Assembly: GCF_019207085.1 (NCBI RefSeq)
Contig: NZ_JAATOM010000003.1
Coordinates: 372,001-436,000, forward strand
Source of the DNA: Variovorax sp. dw_308
GTDB taxonomy: Bacteria > Pseudomonadota > Gammaproteobacteria > Burkholderiales > Burkholderiaceae_C
Direction: 5' to 3'
Length of the DNA stretch: 64,000 nt
Shown here: positions 11,691-21,335 of the stretch, in pieces
Layout: the number at the start of each line of letters is the position of its first letter
Position numbering within the stretch: the stretch's first letter is position 1
Notes under the pieces: generated by a model
What the model was told of the DNA's origin: nothing
The model's database searches: none
What the model saw: the letters and a program-made list of their open reading frames with translations, nothing else
Program-made: the position numbers and the translations under genes

Positions 11691-13520
11691 ATGAACCATG
11701 TTCACGCCATGCCCTTCGGAGCCTCCGTGCTCGACGCTGGCGTGAGATTCAGCTACTGGGCCCCAGACGCAGAACGCATCGGGCTCGAACGAGGTGAGCA
11801 GCCGCCCGTGCCCATGCAACGCACGGCTGATGGCTGGCACCGGCTGGACGTACCGCAGGCCCGCGCAGGCGAGCGCTATCGCTTCTGCCTGCCCGACGGC
11901 ACGCGCGTGCCGGACCCCGCATCGCGGCGCAACCCGGTCGACGTGCACGGCGCCAGCGAGGTGATCGACCCACAAGCCTACGCCTGGCACGACGACGAGT
12001 GGCGCGGACGCCCCTGGACCGAGGCGGTCATCTACGAACTGCACATCGGCGCCTTCACACCGGAAGGCACTTTCGCGGCGGCACGCAAGCGCCTGGTCGA
12101 CCTGGCCACGCTCGGCATCACGGTCGTCGAGCTGATGCCGGTGGCCGCCTCGCCGGGCCACCAGGGCTGGGGCTACGACGGCGTGCTGCTGTTCGCTCCC
12201 GATGCCTGCTACGGCACGCCGGACGAGCTGAAGGCTTTCGTCAATGCAGCGCACGACCTCGGCCTCATGGTGCTGCTGGATGTGGTCTACAACCACTTCG
12301 GCCCGGAGGGCAACTACCTGCACGCGGGCAGCCCCCACTTCTTCAATGCCGCGCACCAGACCCCCTGGGGCGCCGCCATCAACTACGACGGCGAAGAGGC
12401 GCGCACGGTGCGCGATTTCTTCGTGCACAACGCGCTGTTCTGGGTGGAGGAATACCGCTTCGACGGACTTCGCATGGATGCGGTGCACGCGATCCGTGAC
12501 GACAGCCGCCCCGACATCGTCGAGGAGATCTGCACCGCGCTGCGCGACGGCCCCGGCCGCGAGCGCCACATCCACGTCGTGCTGGAGAACGATGCCAACG
12601 GCGCGCGCTACCTGGAGCGCGACGCCACGGGCCAGCCCCGTATCGCCACCGCGCAGTGGAACGACGACCTGCATCACGCGGCCCATGTGCTGGTCACCGG
12701 CGACTCCGATGGCTACTACGCCGACTACGCCGATGACCCCATCGACCACTTCGGCCGTGCACTCGCGGAGGGCTTCGTGTTCCAGGGCCAGGCCTCGCCC
12801 TTCCGCTCCGGTGAAATGCGCGGCGAGCCGAGCACGCACCTGCCCTCCAACGCCTTCGTCTCCTTCCTGCAGACGCACGACCAGGTCGGCAACCGCGCCT
12901 TCGGCGACCGCATCGATGCGCTGGCCGATCCGGCGTTGCTGCGCGCAGCCTATGCCTGCCTGCTGTTGTCGCCGCATGTGCCGATGCTGTTCATGGGCGA
13001 GGAATACGCGGCCTCCACGCCCTTCCTCTACTTCTGCGACTTCGGCCATGAACTCGCTGCCGCGGTGTCGGACGGCCGGCGCGCCGAGTTCGGCAAGTTC
13101 GCAGCCTTTGCCGACGAAGCCGCGCGCGCCCGCATCCCCGACCCCAACGCGGCCTCCACCTTCGAGGCTTCGAAGCTGAACTGGCAAGAGCGCTTGCACG
13201 GTCCGCACCGCGACTTCCTTGCCTTCATCTCGGAATTGCTGGCGATCCGCCGGCGCCTCGTCACGCCGCACCTGGCCAACCAGCGTGGCGGCGGGCAGTA
13301 TTGGCGCGAAGGCGAGGTCCTGCGCGTCGATTGGTCGCTCGGCAGCGCGCGCCTGCGCCTGCTCGCCAACTTCGGCAGGAAGCCGCTCACCGGCATCCAG
13401 CCGCTGGCCGGCTCACCGATCTACGCCACCGGCCTCGCGCCCGCCGGCAACAACAACGAAACGCTACGCTTGGCCCCTGGCGCGGTCTGCGTCACGCTGC
13501 AGGAAAACAACCATGGATGA
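11691..13520 (+). CDS. treZ: malto-oligosyltrehalose trehalohydrolase
   Basis: TreZ releases free trehalose from the maltooligosyltrehalose made by TreY. The 609-residue length is normal. It has an N-terminal beta domain (about 8-95) and a GH13 barrel with the probable nucleophile Asp263 in GLRMDAVHAI and acid/base Glu299 in VVLENDAN, followed by FLQTHDQVGNRA and MGEEYAA. The phrase WGYDGV and the region around residues 150-200 are typical of the family. It overlaps the downstream malQ-treY gene by 8 bp, which brings the two TreYZ partners under coupled translation. Confidence 0.95.
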   Translation: MNHVHAMPFGASVLDAGVRFSYWAPDAERIGLERGEQPPVPMQRTADGWHRLDVPQARAGERYRFCLPDGTRVPDPASRRNPVDVHGASEVIDPQAYAWHDDEWRGRPWTEAVIYELHIGAFTPEGTFAAARKRLVDLATLGITVVELMPVAASPGHQGWGYDGVLLFAPDACYGTPDELKAFVNAAHDLGLMVLLDVVYNHFGPEGNYLHAGSPHFFNAAHQTPWGAAINYDGEEARTVRDFFVHNALFWVEEYRFDGLRMDAVHAIRDDSRPDIVEEICTALRDGPGRERHIHVVLENDANGARYLERDATGQPRIATAQWNDDLHHAAHVLVTGDSDGYYADYADDPIDHFGRALAEGFVFQGQASPFRSGEMRGEPSTHLPSNAFVSFLQTHDQVGNRAFGDRIDALADPALLRAAYACLLLSPHVPMLFMGEEYAASTPFLYFCDFGHELAAAVSDGRRAEFGKFAAFADEAARARIPDPNAASTFEASKLNWQERLHGPHRDFLAFISELLAIRRRLVTPHLANQRGGGQYWREGEVLRVDWSLGSARLRLLANFGRKPLTGIQPLAGSPIYATGLAPAGNNNETLRLAPGAVCVTLQENNHG

Positions 13521-16500
13521 GGCTCCCGGCGAACACGAGGCATTGCATGCCCTGTGCGCCCACTTCGGCATTGCCACGGACTACCACGACATCTTCGGCC
13601 ACCGGCATGTCATCGCACCCGACAACCTGCGCGCGCTGCTCGGCACCTTCGGCATCGACATCGCGCAGCCGCTGCAGCAGGGCCTGCGCGCCGTGCGCTC
13701 GGCCGCATGGCTGCTCGCGCTGCCGCCCGCCGCGGCCGTCGACGCCGGCCAGCCGCACTGGTCCCTCGGCGTTCGCGTGCCGGCTGCACTGGCCGAGGCA
13801 CACTGGACGCTGGTCGAGGAAGGCGGCACGCGCCACCGCGGCCATGTGCGCCTGCACGACTTCCACGAAGAGTCACGCACCGACGTGAACGGCGTGGCGC
13901 ATTGCGAGCGCCGCGTTGCATTCACGGTGGCGTTGCCGATGGGCTACCACCGCCTCACGCTGGACGACCTGCCCGGCGAGACGCTGGTCATCAGTGCACC
14001 GCCAAATTGCTACAACCCGCCGGCCATGAAGGACGACGTGCGCGTGTGGGGCCCGGCGGTGCAGCTGTATGCGCTGCGCTCCAACCGCAACTGGGGCGTC
14101 GGCGATTTCACCGACCTGGCCCGCTTCGCGCAGCAGGCCGCGCAACGCGGCGCCGGCATCCTCGGCCTCAATCCGCTGCATGCGCTGTTCCCGCACAACC
14201 CGGCGCATGCGAGCCCCTACAGCCCGTCGTCGCGGGTGCAGCTCGACGTGCTCTACATCGACGTCGAGGCCGTCGACGAATTCCGCGAATGCGAGCCCGC
14301 GCAGCAGCGCGTGCGCGCGCCGGAATTCCAGGCGCGGCTGACCGCCCTGCGCGACACCGAACTGGTCGACTATCCCGGCGTCGCCGCGGCCAAGTTCGAG
14401 GTGATGGAACTGCTCTACGCGCACTTCCGCACGCAGCACATCGCCCATGGCACGGCCAGCGCGGCGGCCTTCGACGCCTTCCGCGCCGACCGCGGCGATG
14501 CACTGCGCAAGCACGGCTTGTACGAGGCGCTGCAGGAGCATTTCCACCAGTCCGATCCCGGCACCTGGGGCTGGCCCGTGTGGCCCGAGGCCTACCGGTC
14601 ACCCGATACGCCCGAGGTCGCGCACTTCGCCGAGTCGCATGCCGAGCGCATCGGCTACTTCGAATACCTGCAGTGGCAGGCCGCGCGCCAGCTCGGCTAC
14701 GTGCGCGAGCAATGCCAGGCGCTGGGCATGGCGGTCGGCCTCTACCTCGACCTGGCCGTGTCGGTCGACCGCGCGGGCTCCGACGCCTGGTGCGAGCGCG
14801 AGCTGTTCGCGCTGGGCGCCAGCGTCGGCGCGCCGCCCGACGAGTTCAACCCCAACGGCCAGGGCTGGGGCCTACCGCCATTGCGGCCGGACAAGCTGCG
14901 CAGCAGCGGCTATCGCTTCTTCATCGAGACCTTGCGTGGCAGCATGCGCGGCGCCGGCGCCTTGCGCATCGACCATGTCATGGGCCTGATGCGCCTGTTC
15001 TGGATACCGCCCGACAAGACACCGCAAGATGGCGCCTACGTGCACTACGCGCTGCACGAGATGCTGGCCATCGTCGCCATCGAGAGCCAGCGCCAGCGCT
15101 GCATGATCATCGGTGAGGACCTCGGCACCGTGGCCGACGAGATGCGCGGCGCGCTGGCCCGCTTCCAGGTGCTGTCGTACCGCCTGCTGTACTTCGAGCG
15201 CAATCATGAAGGCGACTTCAAGGCGCCGGACGAATACCCGCGCCATGCATTGGTTGCCATCAGCACGCACGACCTGGCCACGCTCACCGGCTGGTGGGCC
15301 GGCCACGACCTGCGCCTGCGGCTCACGCTCGGCCTGTTCCCGAGCCAGGCCATCTTCGAGAAGCAGTTGTTCGACCGCGCCCAGGAGCGCGTCCGGTTGC
15401 TGCTCGCGGTGCAGCGCGTCGGCCTGCTGTCGGCCGATGCCGTGGTCGAGGCCACTGGCGCGCAAACGCTGTCGGCCGCCACCGTCACCGCCATCCACGC
15501 CTACCTCGCGAGCACGCCGTCGCAGGTGATGATGGTGCAGCTGGAAGACACGGTCGGCATGCTGGAGCAGGCCAACATGCCCGGCACGACCGACTCGCAA
15601 CCCAACTGGCGCCGCAAGCTGCGCCTCGACCTGCCGCAACTCGCGGCCGACGTGCCGACGCAGCAGTTGTGCGAAGCCCTCGCCGCCATTCGTCCGCACC
15701 CGGCGCCGCAGGCCGGCGCGCGCCGCAGCGCCGAGGCGGTGATCCCGCGCGCCACCTACCGCCTGCAGTTCCACAAGGACTTCGGCTTCGACGACGCCAT
15801 TGCCGTGCTGCCCTACCTGGCGCGGCTCGGCGTGAGCCACATCTACTGCTCGCCGATCCAGCGCGCGCGGCCAGGCAGCATGCACGGCTACGACGTGGTC
15901 GCGCACGACGAGATCAATCCCGAGCTGGGCGGCCGCGAAGGCTTCGAGCGCTTCAGCGCCGCGCTCAAGTCGCACGGCATGGGGCAGTTGCTCGACCTGG
16001 TGCCCAACCACATGGGCGTGCTCGGCGCCGACAACGCCTGGTGGACCGACGTGCTGGAGAACGGCCCGTCGTCGCTCTACGCGCAGCACTTCGACATCGA
16101 CTGGCACCCGCTCAACATCGAGCTGCAGGACAAGGTGCTGCTGCCCGTGCTGGGCGACCACTACGGCGACGTGCTGGGGCGCGGCGAACTGGTGCTGGTC
16201 TTCGATGCCGAGGCCGGCAGCTTCGCGCTCCACTACAACGAGCACCGCTTCCCGCTCGCGCCGGAGACCTGTCCGCGCGTGCTGCAGCGCGCCGAGTCGC
16301 GCATCGCCGATGCCGACATCGGCGCCAGCCTGGCCAGCGTCGCTGCATCCTTCGGCCACCTGCCGGCGCGCACCGCCACCGGGCCCGAGGCCGTGGCCGA
16401 ACGCGCGCGCGACAAGGAGGTGCTCAAGGGCCGGCTCGCGCGGCTCGTGTCCCGGCAGCACGACGTGGCGCATGCCATGGCCTCCGCCGTCGCGGAATTC

Positions 16501-18624
16501 AACAGCGCGGCCGAGCGCGACGCACTGCACGAACTGCTCGACGCGCAGGCCTACCGACTCGCCTTCTGGCGCGTGGCGGCCGACGAGATCAACTACCGCC
16601 GCTTCTTCGACATCAACGACCTGGCGGCCTTGCGCATCGAGCGCGAGCCGGTGTTCGAGGCCACGCACGGCATGGCGCTCGACCTGGCGGCGGCCGGCCT
16701 CGTCGACGGGCTGCGCATCGACCACCCCGACGGCCTGTACGACCCGGCCCAGTACTTCGAGCGCCTGCAGCATGGCTTCGCGCGGCGCGCCGGCATCGCG
16801 CTGCCGGGCCCGGATGCGCAGGGCCGGCCGGCGCGGCCGCTCTATGTGGTCGCGGAAAAGATCGCCGCCTCGCACGAGGAAGTGCCCGAGCAATGGCACG
16901 TGCACGGCACCACCGGCTACCGCTTTGCCATGGTGCTCAACGGCGTGCTGGTCGACACCGGCGCGGCCGACCGCTTCGACCGCATCTGGCGCAGCTTCAC
17001 CGGCGTCGAGGCCTCCTTCGGGCAGCTCGCCTTCCTCGGCAAGCACGCCATCATGCGCAACGCGCTCTCGTCGGAACTCAACGTGCTCTCGACCGAGCTG
17101 CTGCGCATCGCGCGCGCCGACCGCCACACGCGCGACTACACGCTCAACACGCTGCGCCGCGCGCTGGCCCAGGTGGCGGCCTGCCTGCAGGTGTACCGCA
17201 CCTACATCATCGAGGCGCCCTCGGCGCAGGACTTCCACTACATCGAGCAGGCCGTCGCCCGGGCGCTCCAGCACAGCCCCGAGGCCGATGCCTCGGTGTT
17301 CGACTTCGTGCGCCGCACGCTGCTGGGCAAGGCGGTGGCGGATGCGCCTGCCGAACTCCATGCGCGCGTGTTGCGCTTTGCGATCCGCTTCCAGCAGTTC
17401 AGCGCGCCGGTCACGGCCAAGGGCGTGGAAGACACGGCCTTCTACCGCTACTTTCCGCTCAGCTCGCTCAACGAAGTGGGCGGCGAGCCTGCGCATTTCG
17501 GCATGACCGTGGCAGCCTTCCACGAGGCCAGCACCGACCGCGCCCGCCGCTGGACGCACACCATGCTTGCCACGTCCACGCATGACAACAAGCGCTCGGA
17601 AGACGTGCGCAACCGAATCAACGTCCTGTCGGAATTTCCTGCGGCCTGGCGCCTCGCCCTGCGCCGCTGGCGCGAGATGAATGCAGCGGCGCCCGGCGGC
17701 GCGGCGTTGCCCAGCGCGGCCGACCAGTACCTGCTCTATCAAACGCTGCTCGGCACGCTGCCGGCCGGCGGCCTGGACGACGACACCCGCGCGCCGTACA
17801 TCGCCCGCATCGAACGCTACGCGCTGAAGGCCGCCCGCGAGTCGAAGGAATTCACCAGCTGGGTCACCCCGAACGCCGACTACGAAGCCGCGCTGACCGG
17901 CTTCGTGCAGCGCCTGCTGACCCCTGCGCAAGACAACGTCTTCCTGCCCGACCTGCAGGCGATGAGCGCCACGCTCGCCTGGTTCGGCGCGCTCAACAGC
18001 ATGTCGATGACGCTCATCAAGTACACCTCGCCAGGCGTGCCCGACCTGTACCAGGGCAACGAGCTGATGGACCTGAGCCTGGTCGATCCGGACAACCGCC
18101 GGTCGGTGGACTATGGGCTGCGCGCGCAGTGGCTTGACGCACTGGCGGCACAGGCGCAGCAGCAACCCGCCGACATCCCGACGCTGGTCCGCGACCTCGC
18201 ACAGTCACCGCACGACGGCCGCGCCAAGCTGTGGCTGACCTGGCGGCTGATGGGCTTGCGCAAGGAGGTGCCGCTGCTGTTCCGCGATGGCGGGTATGCG
18301 GGGCTGCACGCCCGGGGCGCCAAGGCGCAGCACATCGTGGCGTATGCGCGGCAGCACCGAGGGCAGGCGCTCGTGGTCATCGCGGGGCGCCTGTTCGCAG
18401 GACTGGAGGCCGACGCCGCCGATGCCGCCGCCGCGCAACGCCTGCCGCTGGGCCACGCGAGCTGGGGCGACACGGTGGTGAAGCTGCCGGGCTGGCCGGA
18501 GGGCACCCGCTTTCGCAATGTGCTGACCGATGAGACGCTGGTGATGGTGGACGGGGCCGTGCGGGTAAGTGATGCGTTTGGCAGTTTGCCTGGCGCTGCG
18601 CTTGTCAGCTTGCCTCCTGCGTGA
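13513..18624 (+). CDS. malQ-treY: 4-alpha-glucanotransferase / maltooligosyl trehalose synthase fusion
   Basis: A 1703-residue fusion. Residues about 1-725 are a GH77 amylomaltase (MalQ), which rearranges maltodextrins; Asp487 in LRIDHVMGLM and Glu535 in IIGEDLGTV are the likely catalytic residues. Residues about 744-1703 are GH13 maltooligosyl trehalose synthase (TreY), which turns the reducing-end linkage into an alpha,alpha-1,1 bond; it starts PRATYRLQFHKDFGF and has Asp1070 in GLRIDHPDGLYDP and the late motif GVPDLYQGNEL. The start at 13513 lies within treZ. MalQ could reshape glucan chains to lengths that TreY accepts. It is the last gene of the operon; a minus-strand gene faces it after 113 bp in which I see no clear terminator. 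Confidence 0.93.
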   Translation: MDEAPGEHEALHALCAHFGIATDYHDIFGHRHVIAPDNLRALLGTFGIDIAQPLQQGLRAVRSAAWLLALPPAAAVDAGQPHWSLGVRVPAALAEAHWTLVEEGGTRHRGHVRLHDFHEESRTDVNGVAHCERRVAFTVALPMGYHRLTLDDLPGETLVISAPPNCYNPPAMKDDVRVWGPAVQLYALRSNRNWGVGDFTDLARFAQQAAQRGAGILGLNPLHALFPHNPAHASPYSPSSRVQLDVLYIDVEAVDEFRECEPAQQRVRAPEFQARLTALRDTELVDYPGVAAAKFEVMELLYAHFRTQHIAHGTASAAAFDAFRADRGDALRKHGLYEALQEHFHQSDPGTWGWPVWPEAYRSPDTPEVAHFAESHAERIGYFEYLQWQAARQLGYVREQCQALGMAVGLYLDLAVSVDRAGSDAWCERELFALGASVGAPPDEFNPNGQGWGLPPLRPDKLRSSGYRFFIETLRGSMRGAGALRIDHVMGLMRLFWIPPDKTPQDGAYVHYALHEMLAIVAIESQRQRCMIIGEDLGTVADEMRGALARFQVLSYRLLYFERNHEGDFKAPDEYPRHALVAISTHDLATLTGWWAGHDLRLRLTLGLFPSQAIFEKQLFDRAQERVRLLLAVQRVGLLSADAVVEATGAQTLSAATVTAIHAYLASTPSQVMMVQLEDTVGMLEQANMPGTTDSQPNWRRKLRLDLPQLAADVPTQQLCEALAAIRPHPAPQAGARRSAEAVIPRATYRLQFHKDFGFDDAIAVLPYLARLGVSHIYCSPIQRARPGSMHGYDVVAHDEINPELGGREGFERFSAALKSHGMGQLLDLVPNHMGVLGADNAWWTDVLENGPSSLYAQHFDIDWHPLNIELQDKVLLPVLGDHYGDVLGRGELVLVFDAEAGSFALHYNEHRFPLAPETCPRVLQRAESRIADADIGASLASVAASFGHLPARTATGPEAVAERARDKEVLKGRLARLVSRQHDVAHAMASAVAEFNSAAERDALHELLDAQAYRLAFWRVAADEINYRRFFDINDLAALRIEREPVFEATHGMALDLAAAGLVDGLRIDHPDGLYDPAQYFERLQHGFARRAGIALPGPDAQGRPARPLYVVAEKIAASHEEVPEQWHVHGTTGYRFAMVLNGVLVDTGAADRFDRIWRSFTGVEASFGQLAFLGKHAIMRNALSSELNVLSTELLRIARADRHTRDYTLNTLRRALAQVAACLQVYRTYIIEAPSAQDFHYIEQAVARALQHSPEADASVFDFVRRTLLGKAVADAPAELHARVLRFAIRFQQFSAPVTAKGVEDTAFYRYFPLSSLNEVGGEPAHFGMTVAAFHEASTDRARRWTHTMLATSTHDNKRSEDVRNRINVLSEFPAAWRLALRRWREMNAAAPGGAALPSAADQYLLYQTLLGTLPAGGLDDDTRAPYIARIERYALKAARESKEFTSWVTPNADYEAALTGFVQRLLTPAQDNVFLPDLQAMSATLAWFGALNSMSMTLIKYTSPGVPDLYQGNELMDLSLVDPDNRRSVDYGLRAQWLDALAAQAQQQPADIPTLVRDLAQSPHDGRAKLWLTWRLMGLRKEVPLLFRDGGYAGLHARGAKAQHIVAYARQHRGQALVVIAGRLFAGLEADAADAAAAQRLPLGHASWGDTVVKLPGWPEGTRFRNVLTDETLVMVDGAVRVSDAFGSLPGAALVSLPPA

Positions 18625-18737
18625 GCCACTCGTTGCGCGTGAAGCCCGAGGCATTTGGCAATGCGTTGGGGACTCGCTCGCGGCAACGAGCAGCAGCATT
18701 CAGGGGCTGGTGAGCGCTGAGGAAAAAGATCAAGGGG

Positions 18738-19187
18738 CTACGCGTGGGAGATGCGCTCCACCGCTTCGCTCACCTTCACGATGACGATGCCCCGATGACT
18801 GCCCATGCTCAGCAAGTGGCGGTCGCCGCTGACGATCAGGTCGGCCTGGGCGGCCACGGCCGCAGCGATGACGTGATCGTCGTCCGGATCATTCGGTACC
18901 ACGCGCGGTACTTCGACAGGAGGCTGCACCATCGTAACGATGAGCTCATACCTGCGCATCAGCGCAGCCACGTCGGTTTGCAGCATAGCCAGGCGCTTGG
19001 TGAATCTCGGATAGTTCAGGGTGTGTTCCAACTCGGCCAACAACATCGCACTGCTGAACAGTTCGATTCCCTCGTCCACAGCCTGCTCCATCAGGCGCAA
19101 GGGCGGGCCGCTCCACAGCAGCGCGCCGATCACCACGTTGGTGTCAAGCAGCAGTCGTCGGTGACCGGGCGTTGCAGGCGCTGCCAT
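18738..19187 (-). CDS. PIN-domain toxin of a type II toxin-antitoxin pair
   Basis: The 149-residue protein carries a PIN ribonuclease fold. Acidic residues that would bind metal are visible in LLLDTNVVIGALLW (residues about 11-24), in the Glu of AELEHTL, in NDPDDDHVIAAA and in SGDRHLL. It resembles the COG1569 group of putative toxins more than short VapC proteins. It starts in a 1-nt TGATG overlap with the upstream antitoxin, which fits translational coupling. As a family, such toxins cleave RNA unless bound by their antitoxin; the target here is unknown. Confidence 0.85.
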   Translation of the reverse strand: MAAPATPGHRRLLLDTNVVIGALLWSGPPLRLMEQAVDEGIELFSSAMLLAELEHTLNYPRFTKRLAMLQTDVAALMRRYELIVTMVQPPVEVPRVVPNDPDDDHVIAAAVAAQADLIVSGDRHLLSMGSHRGIVIVKVSEAVERISHA

Positions 19188-19426
19188 CAGTTGCTGTTGC
19201 GGCGGCGCTCGGCGCGCACTTCGCGCACGATATCCACGATCTCTTGCTCGATCTCGGGCGTCAGTTCTTCGATCGGCTCACGCGCGTGCAGCGCTCGCAG
19301 GCCCTCGACGGCTTCGCGGCGAAGCTGCGCGCGCAGGATGGCTTCCATCTTCTCGGGAGAAAACAGGCCGGCACTTCGGGCTTGCTGGGCCAGTTGGTCG
19401 GGGAGATCAATTTGCACGGTGGTCAT
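19187..19426 (-). CDS. antitoxin partner of the PIN toxin
   Basis: A 79-residue protein starting MTTVQIDLPDQLAQQARSAG. The first 40 residues fit a ribbon-helix-helix DNA-binding domain (a short beta strand followed by two helices); the charged C-terminal half (EELTPEIEQEIVDIVREVR) would wrap the toxin. It is placed directly upstream of the PIN gene and shares a TGATG junction, the usual order for type II pairs. A perfect 14-bp palindrome 60 bp upstream may be its own operator. Confidence 0.8.
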   Translation of the reverse strand: MTTVQIDLPDQLAQQARSAGLFSPEKMEAILRAQLRREAVEGLRALHAREPIEELTPEIEQEIVDIVREVRAERRRNSN

Positions 19427-19820
19427 TTGGGGTTCCTCGCCGGGGCTGCGTGGGTTGCTTTTCAGGTTGTACCGCAGGTTGCCTCGGTTTAGCTAAACCA
19501 GGCGCCGGAAACCCTTGCGCAGAAGGCTGCGCCGCCCCCTCCTTTAGCCGCCAAGACCAGGGCAAAAACTCCTTGGATCCGAGGTGGGGACTGCGTTCGG
19601 TCTTACCGCAGCTGCGCCTGGTGTCCATACCCTGTATTGCGAGACCTCGGTCCAAACAAATTGGCTCTGCACCACAAGGGCGCCGCGCGCCCGAGCCCCC
19701 TAGCGCAACCTGCCTTACACTTGCCCCCTCATGCCGTCCCATCCCCTCCCCCTCGCACCCAACGCCGCTTCCCGGGGCCGTGCGATGTCGCTCGCCTTCG
19801 CGCGAGCAGTGGATGCACGA
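19427..19820. other. intergenic region between toxin-antitoxin pair and hom leader
   Basis: About 390 bp with no convincing gene. The only structure I can support is the palindrome near the antitoxin. The right half must hold the promoter for the hom leader transcript, but I cannot pick a -35/-10 pair with confidence. Confidence 0.5.
19486..19499. promoter_or_regulatory. 14-bp palindrome, candidate antitoxin operator
   Basis: GGTTTAGCTAAACC is perfectly self-complementary. It lies 60 bp upstream of the antitoxin start codon in a region without genes, where an autoregulatory RHH antitoxin would be expected to bind. No experiment or second copy supports it. Confidence 0.4.
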
Positions 19821-19853
19821 ATGATTACCACCATGACCGCCGCGGCCACCTGA
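19821..19853 (+). CDS. Thr-rich leader peptide of the hom attenuator
   Basis: A ten-codon frame encodes M-I-T-T-M-T-A-A-A-T followed by TGA. Four of the ten codons are threonine (all ACC), two are methionine and one isoleucine, all products of the aspartate branch controlled by homoserine dehydrogenase. A weak GGA precedes the ATG by about 8 bases. It ends inside the first arm of an 11-bp hairpin and lies about 115 bp upstream of hom. The layout is that of an amino-acid attenuation leader such as E. coli ThrL, but much shorter. Confidence 0.55.
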   Translation: MITTMTAAAT

Positions 19854-19953
19854 GCACGCGCAGGTGGCCGCTTCGGCAGCCACCTGGTGTCTCTTCCGCT
19901 TCTCCAGCGAATCCCAAGAAACCCAGCTCTGGCAGCCGGGTTTTTTTGTTTTT
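19842..19953 (+). promoter_or_regulatory. candidate transcription attenuator upstream of hom
   Basis: Three mutually exclusive arms can be read. Arm 1 (19842-19852) pairs perfectly over 11 bp with arm 2 (19861-19871). Arm 2 (19861-19868) can instead pair over 8 bp with arm 3 (19879-19886). A GC-rich hairpin with AAACCC/GGGTTT arms at 19919-19943 is followed by an uninterrupted T run and further T residues to 19953, a typical intrinsic terminator. Arm 1 covers the end of the Thr-rich leader frame, so ribosome position could choose the fold. I could not find a clear direct competition between arm 3 and the terminator stem, so the switching step remains unproved. Confidence 0.5.
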
Positions 19954-19968
19954 GCCAGGAGAAGTTTC

Positions 19969-21333
19969 ATGTATCGCGATCCCGTCCAGTCCTTCCAGCC
20001 CGAGCACCAGGTGCCGGCCAGTCTTCGCCCCCTGCGCGTGGGCATGATCGGCATCGGCACCGTTGGCGCCGGCACCTTCCGCGTGCTGCGCCGCAACCAG
20101 GCCGACATCGTCGCGCGCACCGGGCGCGGCATCGAGATCGTCATCGTCGCCGCCCGCCAGCTCGGCCGGGCCGCGGAGATCGTGGGCGACACAGGCGTGA
20201 CGCTCACCGACGATCCGCTGCTGGTCGCCACCCATCCCGGCATCGACGTGGTGGTCGAGGTCGCCGGCGGCACCGGCCCCGCGCGCGACTGGGTGCTGGC
20301 CGCCATCGCGCACGGCAAGCACGTCGTCACGGCCAACAAGGCGCTGCTGGCCGTGCATGGCGCGGAGATCCTCGACGCCGCCCGGCGGCGCGGCGTGGCC
20401 GTGGCCTACGAAGGCGCGGTGGCGGTGAGCATCCCCATCGTCAAGGCGCTGCGCGAAGGGCTGGCCGCGAACCGCATCGAATGGGTCGCCGGCATCATCA
20501 ACGGCACCAGCAACTTCATCCTCTCCAGGATGCGCGACGAGGCGCTGGACTTTGACACGGCGCTCGCACAGGCCCAGGCGCTGGGCTATGCGGAGGCCGA
20601 CCCGGCCTTCGACGTCGAAGGCACCGATGCTGGTCACAAGCTCTCCTTGCTGGCCGCCAATGCGTTCGGCATGCCGATCCGATTCGCCGATGCACAGGTC
20701 GAGGGCATCACGGGCCTCTCTCGCCTGGACGTGGCCTGCGCCGAGCAATTGGGCTACCGCGTCAAGCTGCTGGGCATCGCACGGCGGCAGGCGCACGGCG
20801 TGGAACTGCGCGTCCAGCCCGCGCTGCTGCCCGCCACGCACCTGCTGGCGCAGGTGCACGGCTCCATGAACGGCGTCATGGTCAAGGGCGATGCGGCCGG
20901 CATCACGATGTACTACGGCGCGGGCGCAGGCTCCGAGCAGACCGCCTCCGCAGTCATCGCCGACCTGGTGGACATCGCGCGGCTGGATTGCACCCGTGCC
21001 GCGCAACGCGTGCCGCACCTGGGCTTCCAGGCCCATGCGGTGCGTGATCTGCCGGTGCTCCCGCGCGCCGACGTGTGCGGCGCGCACTACCTGCGGATAC
21101 CGGTGGCGGACGCCGGTCAGGCCGAGGCGATGGCCAACTGGCTGGCGGCGCGGCAGGTGCCCGTGCGCCGTGTTGCGCTCGCCGACGCGCAGCCCGGCAT
21201 CGGCCCGCAAGTGCTGGTGCTGACCGAGACGGTGGTGCAGGCCGATCTCGACCAGGCCGTGCAGGCGCTGCATGCCCATCCCGCGCTGGCGGGCCGGGTC
21301 ACGACCCTGCGCGTGGAAGACTGGATGGCCTGA
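19969..21333 (+). CDS. hom: homoserine dehydrogenase
   Basis: It reduces aspartate-semialdehyde to homoserine, the branch point to threonine and methionine. The 454-residue protein has a Rossmann domain with GIGTVGAG (residues about 24-31), the catalytic-domain motifs INGTSNFILSRM and EADPAFDVEGTDAGHK, and a C-terminal ACT-like region (about 365-450) that usually gives threonine feedback. The ATG at 19969 follows a strong CCAGGAGAAG site. A Thr-rich leader and terminator lie immediately upstream. No threonine synthase follows it; the nearest related gene is the O-acetylhomoserine sulfhydrylase 2.2 kb downstream, so it may serve methionine supply. Whether another hom-thrC locus exists cannot be seen here. 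Confidence 0.92.
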   Translation: MYRDPVQSFQPEHQVPASLRPLRVGMIGIGTVGAGTFRVLRRNQADIVARTGRGIEIVIVAARQLGRAAEIVGDTGVTLTDDPLLVATHPGIDVVVEVAGGTGPARDWVLAAIAHGKHVVTANKALLAVHGAEILDAARRRGVAVAYEGAVAVSIPIVKALREGLAANRIEWVAGIINGTSNFILSRMRDEALDFDTALAQAQALGYAEADPAFDVEGTDAGHKLSLLAANAFGMPIRFADAQVEGITGLSRLDVACAEQLGYRVKLLGIARRQAHGVELRVQPALLPATHLLAQVHGSMNGVMVKGDAAGITMYYGAGAGSEQTASAVIADLVDIARLDCTRAAQRVPHLGFQAHAVRDLPVLPRADVCGAHYLRIPVADAGQAEAMANWLAARQVPVRRVALADAQPGIGPQVLVLTETVVQADLDQAVQALHAHPALAGRVTTLRVEDWMA

Positions 21334-21335
21334 GC

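Noticed and set aside
14872..18165. A 1097-codon open frame on the minus strand
   Set aside because: It is exactly opposite malQ-treY, which has complete catalytic motifs. Its composition (runs of Arg, Gln, His, Val) is that of an antisense frame in GC-rich DNA.
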